A DNA stretch of 64,000 nucleotides from Mycobacterium sp. E2733 (GTDB lineage Bacteria; Actinomycetota; Actinomycetes; Mycobacteriales; Mycobacteriaceae): positions 62,001 to 126,000 of the forward strand of contig NZ_LZJZ01000140.1 of assembly GCF_001667585.1 (NCBI RefSeq), given 5' to 3'. The stretch's first letter is position 1. Each line of letters opens with the position of its first letter. Made by a program: the position numbers and the translations under genes. The notes below the pieces were generated by a model, which made no database searches, had not been told where the DNA came from, and saw only the letters and a program-made list of their open reading frames with translations. Shown here one piece after another: positions 52,001 through 61,190 of this stretch.

Positions 52001-52396
52001 CTACACACGATTGACGTGTCGAGTGGCCTTAAACTGCGGATTGATGTGCGGATGCGCTTGAATTCGCGTCGGCAATGTCAGCTCGGCAGGGTCAATGAAG
52101 CTCGCGGCAAACGACGGCGCCGCGTGCCGTGGCCCGGCAGTCAGCCCGGCCAAGGCGGCCTCGGAAAGTTCGCGAGCCTCGCGCCGGTGCAGGTATTCCA
52201 GCGCCTCGGGCATGCCCTCCCGGGCCAGGGTGTGCACGTCGACAAGTTCGGCGTGCTCGAAAAGCTCGGTGACCGCGATGATGGCGATGTCCTCGCGGGC
52301 CAGCCCCCGTTCGAGCCGCCCCAAGCCGAGCGCCGCCAGCATCAGCAACGCCGGGACGCAGGCCACCAGCAACCATGACACAAGGAGAGTAAACAT
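52001..52396 (-). CDS. Single-pass membrane protein (Rv3675 type)
   Basis: 131 residues from ATG 52396; a TTG nine bases earlier is possible. One N-terminal hydrophobic segment (FTLLVSWLLVACVPALLMLAALG) followed by a charged helical domain (EDIAIIAVTELFEHAELVD, EALEYLHRREARELSEAALA). Function unknown. It lies between crp and nth, the position of Rv3675. Confidence 0.72.
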   Translation of the reverse strand: MFTLLVSWLLVACVPALLMLAALGLGRLERGLAREDIAIIAVTELFEHAELVDVHTLAREGMPEALEYLHRREARELSEAALAGLTAGPRHAAPSFAASFIDPAELTLPTRIQAHPHINPQFKATRHVNRV

Positions 52397-52452
52397 GGAC
52401 TTCAATCAACACGAGGTCTCGGCGAGATCACGAAATCAGTACTCTGTCGTAG

Positions 52453-53250
52453 GTGACAGCGGCAAAGTCGTCCGGACGCTCGAAGTCCTCGTCGGTCCCA
52501 GCGGGCGGCAACGGCGCGCGGCGCTGGTCTGAGGAGACCCGGGCCGGCCTGGTGCGGCGGGCCCGCCGCATGAATCGTGCGCTGGCACAGGCGTTTCCGG
52601 ACGCGCACTGCGAGCTGGACTTCACCACGCCGCTGGAGCTGACCGTCGCCACCATCCTTTCCGCGCAGAGCACCGACAAACGGGTGAACCTCACGACGCC
52701 GGCGTTGTTCAAGCGCTATCCCTCGGCCCTGGACTACGCGCAGGCGGACCGCGACGAACTGGAAACCCTGATCCGTCCGACCGGGTTTTTCCGCAACAAG
52801 GCGACCTCCCTCATCGGCCTCGGGCAGGCGCTGGTCGAACGGTTCGACGGCGAAGTGCCTTCCACCATGGAAGAACTGGTCACGCTGCCGGGAGTGGGCC
52901 GCAAGACCGCCAACGTCATCCTGGGCAACGCCTTTGGCGTCCCCGGCATCACGGTCGACACCCACTTCGCGCGGCTGCTGCACCGGTGGCGCTGGACCAC
53001 CGACAAGGATCCGGTCAAGATCGAGCGCGCGGCCGGCGAACTGATCGAACGCAGCGAGTGGACCATATTGAGCCACCGCGTGATCTTCCACGGCCGCCGG
53101 GTATGCCACGCGCGCAAGCCGGCCTGCGGTGTCTGCGTGGTGGCCAAGGACTGCCCCTCCTTCGGTCTCGGCCCCACCGAGCCGCTGCTGGCCGCGCCCC
53201 TGGTGCGGGGCCCGGAAACCGAGCACTTGCTGGCCCTGGCCGGCCTGTAG
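52453..53250 (+). CDS. nth: Endonuclease III
   Basis: DNA glycosylase/AP lyase that removes oxidised pyrimidines. 265 residues from GTG 52453. Helix-hairpin-helix: LPGVGRKTANVILGNAFGVP with the catalytic lysine in GRKTANV, then Asp of ITVDTHFARL. The [4Fe-4S] ligands are CHARKPACGVCVVAKDC. The N-terminus is about 20 residues longer than I recall for M. tuberculosis Nth; a later start near ARRWSEETRAG cannot be excluded. Followed 12 bases later by a thioredoxin-like gene. Confidence 0.95.
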   Translation: MTAAKSSGRSKSSSVPAGGNGARRWSEETRAGLVRRARRMNRALAQAFPDAHCELDFTTPLELTVATILSAQSTDKRVNLTTPALFKRYPSALDYAQADRDELETLIRPTGFFRNKATSLIGLGQALVERFDGEVPSTMEELVTLPGVGRKTANVILGNAFGVPGITVDTHFARLLHRWRWTTDKDPVKIERAAGELIERSEWTILSHRVIFHGRRVCHARKPACGVCVVAKDCPSFGLGPTEPLLAAPLVRGPETEHLLALAGL

Positions 53251-53262
53251 ACGCCCACCACC

Positions 53263-53910
53263 TTGACGCGGACCACGCGCTGGACCATCGCGATCCTCGC
53301 GGTGGTGGCGGCGCTGGCGGCGGCCCTGGTGGCCCAGCTGCGCGACGAGTCCGCGCCCACCCCGAAGCCCGGCACGGCCATGAGCCCGCCCGACCGCGAA
53401 CACCGCGACGCCGACACCCCGGCCGCGCTGGCGGGTCCGCGGCAGCGGGCCGGCCTGCCGCCCTGTCCCACCGCCCGCGACGGCCCCGGCCCCTCCGCGC
53501 TGCGCGGTGTCACGGCCGAGTGCGCCGCCGACGGTTCGGTCGTCGACGTCGGGCGCGCGCTGGCCGGGCGGCGCGTGATCCTCAACTTGTGGGCCTATTG
53601 GTGCGCGCCGTGCGCGGCCGAACTGCCCGCGATGGCCGAGTATCAACGTCGAGCCGGGTCTGACGTGATGGTGGTGACCGTGCATCAGGACGAGAACGAG
53701 ACAGCCGCGTTGTTGCGGCTGGCCGAACTGGGCGTTCGGCTGCCGACCATGCAGGACGGTCGCCGTCGGGTCGCGGCGGCCCTGGGCGTGGTAAACGTGA
53801 TGCCCGCGACGGTGGTTCTGCGGCCGGACGGTAGCGTTGCCCAGATGCTGCCGCGGGCCTTCGCCAGCGCCGACGAGATCGCCGCCGCGGTCGGAAATGA
53901 CAAGGGATAA
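53263..53910 (+). CDS. Membrane-anchored TlpA/ResA-like thioredoxin
   Basis: 215 residues from TTG 53263. An N-terminal anchor (WTIAILAVVAALAAALVAQL) exports it; a Pro-rich linker and a cysteine pair (PPCPTARD, TAECAADG) precede the thioredoxin domain with active site LWAYWCAPCAAELPAM and the cis-proline region VNVMPATVVLRPDG. Predicted extracytoplasmic disulfide reductase or oxidase. Matches Rv3673c and is in an operon-like run nth - this gene - Nudix - marP. Confidence 0.88.
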   Translation: MTRTTRWTIAILAVVAALAAALVAQLRDESAPTPKPGTAMSPPDREHRDADTPAALAGPRQRAGLPPCPTARDGPGPSALRGVTAECAADGSVVDVGRALAGRRVILNLWAYWCAPCAAELPAMAEYQRRAGSDVMVVTVHQDENETAALLRLAELGVRLPTMQDGRRRVAAALGVVNVMPATVVLRPDGSVAQMLPRAFASADEIAAAVGNDKG

Positions 53911-53918
53911 GCCGAAAA

Positions 53919-54764
53919 TTGAACCGACTGGAGCGCTCCGCGGGAGCTGGGGGCACCCCCCCGCCCGCGGAAGGTGGCGACCCCGCCCGGGCGCGCGGGG
54001 CGGTCGCGCTGAGCCCCGACGCCTCTCCACTGTGGCTGCGGCCCTTGGTCGATAACGTGGAACGGATGCCGGACGCGTACCGGCGTCGGCTGCCGGCCGA
54101 CGTGTTGGCGATGATCACCGGCAAGGCGGCGTCGTCCCTGTCGGCGATGCGCGGCAGCGGTCGGGAGGCCGCCGTCTTGGTGTTGTTCTCGGGCCCGCAG
54201 TCCGCGCCGGCCGACGGCGGGGTACCCGACGACGCCGACCTTCTGGTCACCGTGCGGGCCTCGACGCTGCGCCATCACGCCGGCCAGGCGGCATTTCCCG
54301 GCGGCGCCTCCGATCCCACCGACGCCGGCCCGGTGTCCACCGCCTTGCGCGAAGCGCAGGAGGAAACCGGCATCGACGTGTCGCGGTTGCGTCCCTTGGT
54401 CACCATGGAGCGCACGTTCATTGCGCCGTCACGATTTCACGTCGTCCCGGTGCTGGCCTACTCGCCGGATCCCGGTCCGGTGGCCGTCGTCAACCAGGCC
54501 GAAACGGCGATCGTGGCGCGAGTACCGTTGCGCGCCTTCATCAACCCGGACAACCGGCTGATGGTGTACCGGGGTGACCTCGGCCGCCGGTGGGCCGGAC
54601 CGGCGTTTCTGCTGAACGAGATGCTGGTCTGGGGATTCACTGGCCAGGTGATCTGTGCGATGCTCGACGTCGCCGGCTGGGCCCAGCCCTGGGACACCAC
54701 CGACGTCCGCGAGCTGGACGCGGCGATGGCGCTGGTCGGCGAGCAGGGTGGCCCCCCCCGATGA
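53919..54764 (+). CDS. Nudix hydrolase (CoA pyrophosphatase-like)
   Basis: 281 residues from TTG 53919. The Nudix box is GGASDPTDAGPVSTALREAQ followed by EETGID; HHAGQAAFPGG just before it is the NuCoA motif of CoA diphosphatases. Matches Rv3672c. The first 28 residues are Gly/Pro-rich and encoded by a palindromic element (53946-53970) also found in egtB, so the true N-terminus is uncertain. Its stop overlaps marP. Confidence 0.87.
   Translation: MNRLERSAGAGGTPPPAEGGDPARARGAVALSPDASPLWLRPLVDNVERMPDAYRRRLPADVLAMITGKAASSLSAMRGSGREAAVLVLFSGPQSAPADGGVPDDADLLVTVRASTLRHHAGQAAFPGGASDPTDAGPVSTALREAQEETGIDVSRLRPLVTMERTFIAPSRFHVVPVLAYSPDPGPVAVVNQAETAIVARVPLRAFINPDNRLMVYRGDLGRRWAGPAFLLNEMLVWGFTGQVICAMLDVAGWAQPWDTTDVRELDAAMALVGEQGGPPR
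53946..53970 (-). repeat. GC-rich palindromic element inside the 5' end of the Nudix gene
   Basis: GCTGGGGGCACCCCC followed by CCGCCCGCGG, the reverse-orientation relative of the element at 1036-1060 in egtB. Translated in frame near the N-terminus. Confidence 0.5.
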
Positions 54765-55969
54765 ACATGAACGCGATGACCCCGTCACAGTGGCTTGACG
54801 TGGCCGTGCTCTCGGTCGCGTTCATCGCCGCCGTGTCGGGCTGGCGTTCAGGCGCGGTGGGGTCGCTGTTCTCGTTCGTGGGCGTGTTGCTGGGCGCGAT
54901 CGCGGGCGTGCTGCTGGCGCCCCACCTCGTCAGCCACATCGCCGCGCCCCGGGCCAAGTTGTTCGCCGCCCTCTTCCTGATCCTGGCGCTGGTCGTCGTC
55001 GGCGAGGTCGCAGGCGTGGTGCTGGGGCGGGCGGTTCGGGGCGCGATCCGCAGCCGCACGATCCGGACGGTCGACTCCTTCATCGGGGTGGGCGTCCAGC
55101 TCGTGGTGGTGCTGACCGCGGCCTGGTTATTGGCGACGCCGCTCACCCAGTCCAAGGACCAGCCCGAGCTGGCCGCCGCGGTGCGCGGGTCGCGGGTGCT
55201 GGCCCAGGTCAACGAGGTCGCCCCGCCGTGGCTGAAGACGGTGCCCAAGCGGTTGTCGGCGCTGCTGAACACCTCCGGCCTGCCGGCGGTGCTGGAGCCG
55301 TTCAGCCGCACTCCGGTGATTCCGGTCGCCTCGCCCGACCCCGCGCTGGCCAACAATCCGGTGGTGCAGGCCACCGCGGCCAGCGTCGTCAAGGTGCGCA
55401 GCCTGGCGCCGAGCTGCCAGAAAGTGTTGGAGGGCAGCGGATTTGTGATCGCCCCCGACCGGGTCATGACCAACGCGCACGTGGTGGCCGGTTCCAACAG
55501 CGTGCAGATCTACGCCAGCGGCAGTCCCCTGGACGCGACGGTCGTGTCCTACGACCCGTCGGTCGACATCGCCATCCTCGCCGTCCCCAACCTGCCGCCG
55601 CAGCCATTGTCCTTCGCTCAGTCCGAGGCGAAAACCGGCACAAGCGTTGTGGTGCTGGGATATCCGGGCGGCGGTAGCTTCACCGCGACCCCGGCCCGCA
55701 TCCGCGAGGTCATCAAACTCAGCGGTCCCGACATCTACCGCGACCCCGCACCGGTCACCCGCGACGTCTACACCATCAGAGCCAATGTGGAGCAAGGTAA
55801 TTCGGGTGGCCCGTTGATCGACCTAAACGGTCAGGTGCTCGGCGTGGTGTTCGGCGCGGCCGTCGACGATCCCGACACCGGCTTCGTGTTGACGGCCGAC
55901 GAGGTGGCCAGTCAGCTCGCCAAAATCGGGGACAGCCGGCAGGTGACCACCGGTGCCTGCGTCAGCTGA
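54761..55969 (+). CDS. marP: MarP, membrane-bound periplasmic serine protease
   Basis: 402 residues from ATG 54761 (ATGA overlap with the Nudix gene); ATG 54776 would give 397, the length I recall for M. tuberculosis MarP (Rv3671c). Four N-terminal membrane segments are of the CvpA type. The protease triad is His in VMTNAHVVAGSN, Asp in SYDPSVDIAILAV and Ser in EQGNSGGPLIDL. The residue before the serine is Asn where I recall Asp in M. tuberculosis. MarP is needed for acid resistance through cleavage of the peptidoglycan hydrolase RipA. Eight bases overlap the convergent ephE. Confidence 0.95.
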   Translation: MNMNAMTPSQWLDVAVLSVAFIAAVSGWRSGAVGSLFSFVGVLLGAIAGVLLAPHLVSHIAAPRAKLFAALFLILALVVVGEVAGVVLGRAVRGAIRSRTIRTVDSFIGVGVQLVVVLTAAWLLATPLTQSKDQPELAAAVRGSRVLAQVNEVAPPWLKTVPKRLSALLNTSGLPAVLEPFSRTPVIPVASPDPALANNPVVQATAASVVKVRSLAPSCQKVLEGSGFVIAPDRVMTNAHVVAGSNSVQIYASGSPLDATVVSYDPSVDIAILAVPNLPPQPLSFAQSEAKTGTSVVVLGYPGGGSFTATPARIREVIKLSGPDIYRDPAPVTRDVYTIRANVEQGNSGGPLIDLNGQVLGVVFGAAVDDPDTGFVLTADEVASQLAKIGDSRQVTTGACVS

Positions 55970-56915
55970 CCACGTAGTCGAGAAATTTCATCAAGTGTCG
56001 GTTGATCTCGTCGGGCACCTCTTCGTGGCTGAAATGCCCTGCGCCGTCGATGGATACGTAACGTCCCTGCGGGGCGTAACGCTGCGTCCGGTTGACCGGG
56101 TCGGCCAGCACATACGGATCGGCGTCGCCGCGCAGGTGTAGCAGCGGCACGCTGAGCTGTTGGCACATCGATTTCATGAAGCGGCGGCCTTCGTCGCGCA
56201 GTTGACTGCGCACCGCCCAGCGCTGGTATTCCAGCGCGCAGTGCGCCGCCGACGGGATCTGAATGGCCAGCCGCAGGTGACCGATGGATTCGGAAAAGTC
56301 TTCGGAGGCAAGCCATTTAGGGCAGCTGCGGCTGCGGACCAGCCGCTCGATCTCCGCCGCGTGGTCGCGGGTCAGCAGGCGCTCCGGCCAGATCGGGACC
56401 TGATAGCGCAGCAACGTCGGCAGCAGTGCGTACGCCTGGTCGCGGCGGGTCAGCGTGGACCGGCGCAGCGCCGCCGGGTGCGGCGAGCTGATCAGCGCGA
56501 TGGCCGACACCAATCGTGCGTGCAGCAGCGCGGTCGCCCAACAGGCCAGCCCGCCGTCGGCGTGACCGACGAGCGTCGCCGACGAGTGCCCCAGCGCCCG
56601 AATGAGGCCGGCCGTGTCACCGGCCAGCGTCCAGCCGTCGTAGCCGCGGGGCGGCTTATCGCTGCCGCCGTAGCCGCGCAGGTCGACCGCGACCACCCGC
56701 GCCCCGCTCAGCCCCCGCAATTGGTGACGCCACGACCACCAGAACGAACCGAAACCGTGCAGCAGCATCACCAGCGGCCGGGCCGTGGGCGGTGCGGCCG
56801 TGTCCGCGCCGGTGGGCAGGGCCTCGACGACGTGGAACCGGATGCCGTTGGCGTGAACGTCCAAATGTCGCCACGGCCCGTCGATGCGGGTTACCGACGG
56901 GTCCGGCGGCGCCAT
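55962..56915 (-). CDS. ephE: EphE-like alpha/beta-hydrolase (putative epoxide hydrolase)
   Basis: 317 residues from ATG 56915. Oxyanion region LLHGFGSFWWSWRHQL, the nucleophile elbow is ATLVGHADGGLACW (Asp in place of Ser), and the catalytic His is in SIDGAGHFSHEE. The cap lies between. Asp at the elbow fits epoxide hydrolases, but activity is not shown. Matches Rv3670. Stop and start of neighbours abut: the phage-holin-like gene ends at the base before its start. Confidence 0.85.
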   Translation of the reverse strand: MAPPDPSVTRIDGPWRHLDVHANGIRFHVVEALPTGADTAAPPTARPLVMLLHGFGSFWWSWRHQLRGLSGARVVAVDLRGYGGSDKPPRGYDGWTLAGDTAGLIRALGHSSATLVGHADGGLACWATALLHARLVSAIALISSPHPAALRRSTLTRRDQAYALLPTLLRYQVPIWPERLLTRDHAAEIERLVRSRSCPKWLASEDFSESIGHLRLAIQIPSAAHCALEYQRWAVRSQLRDEGRRFMKSMCQQLSVPLLHLRGDADPYVLADPVNRTQRYAPQGRYVSIDGAGHFSHEEVPDEINRHLMKFLDYVVS

Positions 56916-57443
56916 TTACCAACCCGATGGATCGGTTTCGGGCTTTTCGTGCCTGCCACGCTCGGAGAGCTGCTTGGGGGCGCCGTGCGCCTTGTCGTGG
57001 CCCGGGGTGAGCGCGGTGCGCGTCTCCTTGACCGATTCGATCGTCTCCCGCGGTCCCCGGATCCGGCGCACCTTGAGGAAGCCCAGCAGTGCCAGCAGCG
57101 CCCCGACCACCACCTGGACCCCGAAAACGATCAGGAACGCCACCCAGCGCCACAGCCAGGTGTCGAGCAGTTCTGCGACGAAGAAGAAGAAAAAGAACGT
57201 GGAGTAGAACAGCACCACCAGCGCGGCGATGAAGAAGACGCTGCCGGTCAGGCCTTTCTTTACGTCGCGCGTGATCTCCGCCCGCGCCAGTTCGACCTCG
57301 GCGCGCACCAGCGTGGAGACCTGCGTGGTCGCGTCCTTGATCAGGTCGCCGATCGAGGGCTCGGCAGGCCGGGCGTGCGGGTCGGTCAGGGGGATGGTGG
57401 TCAGGGTGGTGGGCACACCATTCTTGCCATCGGGTTTGCTCAC
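56916..57443 (-). CDS. Phage-holin-like superfamily membrane protein (DUF1469 type)
   Basis: 175 residues from GTG 57443. A cytosolic helix (SIGDLIKDATTQVSTLVRAE) precedes two strong membrane segments (SVFFIAALVVLFYSTFFFFF and WVAFLIVFGVQVVVGALLAL) and a basic tail. Matches Rv3669. Despite the name, there is no sign of a prophage; this family is common in actinobacteria. Same strand as ephE with no gap, so probably an operon. Confidence 0.85.
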   Translation of the reverse strand: MSKPDGKNGVPTTLTTIPLTDPHARPAEPSIGDLIKDATTQVSTLVRAEVELARAEITRDVKKGLTGSVFFIAALVVLFYSTFFFFFFVAELLDTWLWRWVAFLIVFGVQVVVGALLALLGFLKVRRIRGPRETIESVKETRTALTPGHDKAHGAPKQLSERGRHEKPETDPSGW

Positions 57444-57808
57444 AAACGGTCCCCTCTTTCGTCATTGCCCGGCGCTGTCGTCGCGGTTTATGTTGCCATG
57501 CGGCGCCATGCCAGACGAGGCCAGCCGAAGACGGCGACCGGCCCGGCTCCTGCCGGGGGCGTCGCGAGGGCGTTCAAGTAAATGCCCAAGCGGACCGTTT
57601 CCAAACTCCTCCAGTGTTAGCGGGCTACCGTGCGGCGGCCGCCGGGTCGACGTAGCGGGGGCTTCATTCCGCTCGTAATGCCGCACGGGCACAACGGAAG
57701 CGGTCGGCGTTGACCGGCGGCCGCGCTCGGCGCGGGCGCACGAGACGCCTGGCCGACTAGACTGGTTGAGCCGGTCGGGATGTCCGGCCTGTCGATGGGA
57801 GTGGTGCT
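57444..57808. other. 365-base divergent intergenic region
   Basis: Separates the holin-like/ephE unit from the secreted protease gene. TAGACT (57758-57763), about 45 bases before GTG 57809, could be a SigA -10 box, but no matching -35 is seen. Nothing else is recognised; no open frame with a ribosome-binding site was found. Confidence 0.5.
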
Positions 57809-58507
57809 GTGTTGACGGCGCACCGGTGCTTCGTGGCGGCAATGGGTGCGGTGCTTCTGGTCCTGGTGGGCTGCCCCGCACGCGCCGCGGCCGCCGATGT
57901 CAGGATCCCGATGGGCGGCGGCGCCGGCATCGTCATCAATGGGGACACGATGTGCACCCTGACGACCATCGGGGGCGATGCCGCCGGTGAGCTGATCGGT
58001 TTCACCTCCGCGCACTGCGGCGGTCCCGGCGCGCAGGTCTCCGCCGAGGGCGCCGAGAACGCCGGTGTCCTGGGCACCATGGTGGCCGGCAACGACAACC
58101 TCGACTACGCCGTCATCAAGTTCGATCCCGCCAAGGTGACACCGACGGCAAACTACAACGGGTTCGCGATCAACGGCCTCGGCCCGGATCCGGCCTTCGG
58201 CGAAATCGCCTGCAAGCAGGGCCGCACCACCGGAAACTCGTGCGGCGTCACCTGGGGGCCGGGCCAGGACCCCGGCACCATCGTCATGCAGGTCTGCGGC
58301 CAGCCGGGGGACTCCGGTGCGCCGGTGACGGTGAACAACCTGCTGGTCGGCATGATCCACGGGGCGTTCAGCGACAACCTGCCGACCTGCATCATTAAGT
58401 ACATTCCGCTGCACACCCCCGCGGTGGTGCAGTCGTTCAACGCGGTTTTGGGCGACGTCAACGCCAAGCACCGGCCCGGTGCCGGGTTCACGCCGCTACC
58501 GGCCTGA
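57809..58507 (+). CDS. Secreted chymotrypsin-like serine protease
   Basis: 232 residues from GTG 57809. Signal peptide: FVAAMGAVLLVLVGCPARAAAA with cleavage probably after the AxA. Catalytic His is in FTSAHCGG, the acid is likely Asp in NDNLDYAVIKF and Ser is in CGQPGDSGAPVTV. Six cysteines may form disulfides. Family S1, matching Rv3668c. Target unknown. Confidence 0.88.
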   Translation: MLTAHRCFVAAMGAVLLVLVGCPARAAAADVRIPMGGGAGIVINGDTMCTLTTIGGDAAGELIGFTSAHCGGPGAQVSAEGAENAGVLGTMVAGNDNLDYAVIKFDPAKVTPTANYNGFAINGLGPDPAFGEIACKQGRTTGNSCGVTWGPGQDPGTIVMQVCGQPGDSGAPVTVNNLLVGMIHGAFSDNLPTCIIKYIPLHTPAVVQSFNAVLGDVNAKHRPGAGFTPLPA

Positions 58508-58512
58508 GACGG

Positions 58513-60471
58513 CTATTTCGAGGTCTGGATCGCGTCGAACACGCCGGGGTCCAGCAGCGTCGACGTGTCACCGAGTTCGCGGTTTTCGGCGACGTCGCGT
58601 AGCAGCCTGCGCATGATCTTGCCACTGCGCGTCTTGGGCAGTTCGGGCACGACGTGGACCTCCCGGGGCTTCGCGATCGGGGAGATCTCCCGGGCGACCT
58701 CGACGCGCAACTCGTCGACTATCCCGTCGTGCACCTCGAATTCGGCGCACAGCACTACGAACGCGCAGATGGCCTGGCCGGTGGTTTGATCGGTCACCCC
58801 GACGACGGCCGCCTCGGCCACTGCGCCGTGCCCGACCAGCGCCGACTCCACCTCCGCGGTCGAAAGTCGATGGCCGGACACGTTCATCACGTCGTCGATG
58901 CGCCCCACCACCCAGATGGCGCCGTCGCGGTCGTAGTAGGCGCTGTCGCCGGCGAAGTACCAGCCCTGCTCGGCGAACCTCGACCAGTAGGTCTCGATGT
59001 AGCGTTCGGGATCGCCCCAGATGCCGCGCAGCATGGACGGCCACGGTTGATCGAGCACCAGGTAGCCGGTGACGTGTTCGCCCTTGTGGACGGCGGGCGT
59101 CAGTTGTTCGCCGTGGTCGTCGACGATCTTCGCCGAGATGCCCGGCAACGGCCGCATCGCCGAACCGGGCTTGGCCGTCGCCACCCCGGGCAGCGGGCTG
59201 ATCATCGCGGAGCCGGTCTCGGTCTGCCACCAGGTGTCCACGATGGGCAGTTTGTCGGCGCCGATCACCTTGCGGTACCAGCGCCACGCCTCCGGGTTGA
59301 TCGGTTCGCCGACCGATCCCAGCAGCCGCAGGCTGGACAGGTCATGCGCGTCGGGGATTTCGCGACCCCACTTCATGAACGTCCGGATGAGCGTGGGCGC
59401 GGTGTAATAGGTTGTCACGCCGTACTTTTCAATGATCTCGAAATGGCGGTGCTGGGTCGGGGTGTCTGGCGTGCCCTCGTAGAGCACCTCGGTGGCCCCG
59501 TTGGACAGCGGGCCGTAGACACCGTAGGTGTGCCCGGTGACCCAGCCGATGTCGGCGGTGCACCAGAACACGTCCGTCTCGGGCTTGAGATCGAAGACGT
59601 AGTAGTGCGTGTAGGAGGTCTGCGCCAGGTAGCCGCCGCTGGTGTGGACGATGCCCTTGGGCTTGCCGGTGGTCCCGGAGGTGTACAGCAGGAACAACGG
59701 CTGCTCGGCATCGAAGGGCTCCGGTGCGTGGTCGGGCGAAGCGGCATCGACGACGTCGTGCCACCACAGGTCGCGATCGTCGTCCCACGACACGTCAATC
59801 CCGGTGCGCCGCACCACCAGAACGCGCTCGATGGGACTGTCGCCGTCCGGGCCCGACGCGACCGCCTCGTCGGCCGCGTCCTTCAGCGATGCCGGCTTGC
59901 CGCGGCGGAACTGCCCGTCGCTGGTGATCAGCAACTTGGCCTGGGCGTCGGCGATCCGGGCCCGCAGCGCCTTGGCGGTGAAACCGGCGAACACGACGCT
60001 GTGCATGACGCCGAGCCGCGCGCAGGCCAGCATCGCGATCACCGCCTCGGGAATCAGCGGCAGGTAGATCGCGACGCGGTCACCGGCGACCAGACCCAGG
60101 TCGGTCATCGCGTTGGCCGCCTTGCACACCTCGGCCCGCAGGTCGGCGTAGGTCAGGCTGCGGCTGTCGCCGGGCTCGCCCTCCCAATGGATGGCGACGC
60201 GGTCGCCGTGGCCGGCCTCCACGTGGCGGTCGACGCAGTTGTAGGCGACGTTGAGCTTGCCGTCGGCGAACCACTTGACGAAGGGCGCCTGCGACCAATC
60301 CAGCACCTCGCTGAACGGCGTCGACCAGGAGAGCCGATTGGCCTGCTTGGCCCAGAAGGCCAGCCGGTCCTCGTCGGCCTCGCGGTACAGCCCCTCGTCC
60401 GCGTTGGCCTGTTCGGCGAACGCCGCCGGCGGCGGATACGACGACGGGCCTACGGCGTCTGTGGCGGTCAC
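58513..60471 (-). CDS. acs: Acetyl-CoA synthetase
   Basis: Makes acetyl-CoA from acetate, ATP and CoA. 652 residues from GTG 60471, with an AGGAGG ribosome-binding site. Adenylate-forming motifs: LLYTSGTTGKPKGIVHTSGG, CTADIGWVTGHTYGVYGPL, WWQTETGSAMISPLP, WYFAGDSAYYD and the C-terminal PKTRSGKIMRRLLR, whose lysine is the usual acetylation target. Matches Rv3667 in length and position. Confidence 0.97.
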   Translation of the reverse strand: MTATDAVGPSSYPPPAAFAEQANADEGLYREADEDRLAFWAKQANRLSWSTPFSEVLDWSQAPFVKWFADGKLNVAYNCVDRHVEAGHGDRVAIHWEGEPGDSRSLTYADLRAEVCKAANAMTDLGLVAGDRVAIYLPLIPEAVIAMLACARLGVMHSVVFAGFTAKALRARIADAQAKLLITSDGQFRRGKPASLKDAADEAVASGPDGDSPIERVLVVRRTGIDVSWDDDRDLWWHDVVDAASPDHAPEPFDAEQPLFLLYTSGTTGKPKGIVHTSGGYLAQTSYTHYYVFDLKPETDVFWCTADIGWVTGHTYGVYGPLSNGATEVLYEGTPDTPTQHRHFEIIEKYGVTTYYTAPTLIRTFMKWGREIPDAHDLSSLRLLGSVGEPINPEAWRWYRKVIGADKLPIVDTWWQTETGSAMISPLPGVATAKPGSAMRPLPGISAKIVDDHGEQLTPAVHKGEHVTGYLVLDQPWPSMLRGIWGDPERYIETYWSRFAEQGWYFAGDSAYYDRDGAIWVVGRIDDVMNVSGHRLSTAEVESALVGHGAVAEAAVVGVTDQTTGQAICAFVVLCAEFEVHDGIVDELRVEVAREISPIAKPREVHVVPELPKTRSGKIMRRLLRDVAENRELGDTSTLLDPGVFDAIQTSK

Positions 60472-60586
60472 TGGCTTCCTCCTAGTGTCGAGGCTCGTCG
60501 ATCGTCAGAGAGCCTAGCCCCACAAGGTGAAGAGCAACGCTTGAAACAAAGGTCAAAGCGGGCCGCCGTAGCGGATAATCACCGGT

Positions 60587-61129
60587 GTGCCCGGTCACGG
60601 GCGGCGCATCCGCCGACTAGCTCCCAGCTTCGCCGCGGCCGCAACGGGTTACGCGGCCACCGCTGTGCTGGGGTCACCGGCGTGGGCCATGCCGACCGAC
60701 ACCGCCGACGCGCCGACACCATGCTGGTCGGACCAGATCGCCGTCACCGCCGCGCCGACGCAGGCCGCGGTCGGCCACCGCGCGGCGACCCTGGTGTTCA
60801 GCCTCGCCGGGGGCGCCGAGCCGTGCACGCTGACCGGATACCCCGGGGTCGACTCGGGTGCCGGCGGGCCGCTCATTCACGCCCAGCCCACGCTGCGCGG
60901 CTACCTGGGAGGCCTGCCCGGTGGTACCGAGGCGCCACCCACCGTCATCCTGTCGCTGTCCACCCAGGCGCAGGCCGTCGTGGAGGGCATCGCCGTCGAC
61001 GCCAACGGCGAGCCGTGCCCCACCTATACCGAACTGCTGGTCAACCCGCCGGACACCACCGTTGTGCTGGCCGTGCCGGCCACCATCGACGCCTGCGCGC
61101 TGCAGGTGCACCCCGTCACGCCGGTCTGA
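60587..61129 (+). CDS. Secreted DUF4232-type protein
   Basis: 180 residues from GTG 60587. A signal peptide is seen (RLAPSFAAAATGYAATAVLG with AWA cleavage site), then a DUF4232-like domain (AAVGHRAATLVFSLAGGAEP, CTLTGYPGVDSGAGGPL) with four cysteines outside the signal peptide. Function unknown. It lies in the gap between acs and dppA on the dpp strand, 61 bases upstream of dppA. Confidence 0.78.
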   Translation: MPGHGRRIRRLAPSFAAAATGYAATAVLGSPAWAMPTDTADAPTPCWSDQIAVTAAPTQAAVGHRAATLVFSLAGGAEPCTLTGYPGVDSGAGGPLIHAQPTLRGYLGGLPGGTEAPPTVILSLSTQAQAVVEGIAVDANGEPCPTYTELLVNPPDTTVVLAVPATIDACALQVHPVTPV

Positions 61130-61190
61130 AGCGCCGTGACGAGTCGGCCTTCCCCGCCGGCGCGGGCCGCAGGCCCTAGGGTCGGGTGTC

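Noticed and set aside
56916..57443. Prophage remnant because of the holin-like gene
   Set aside because: No other phage gene nearby; the holin-like family is common in actinobacterial chromosomes and this locus matches Rv3669.
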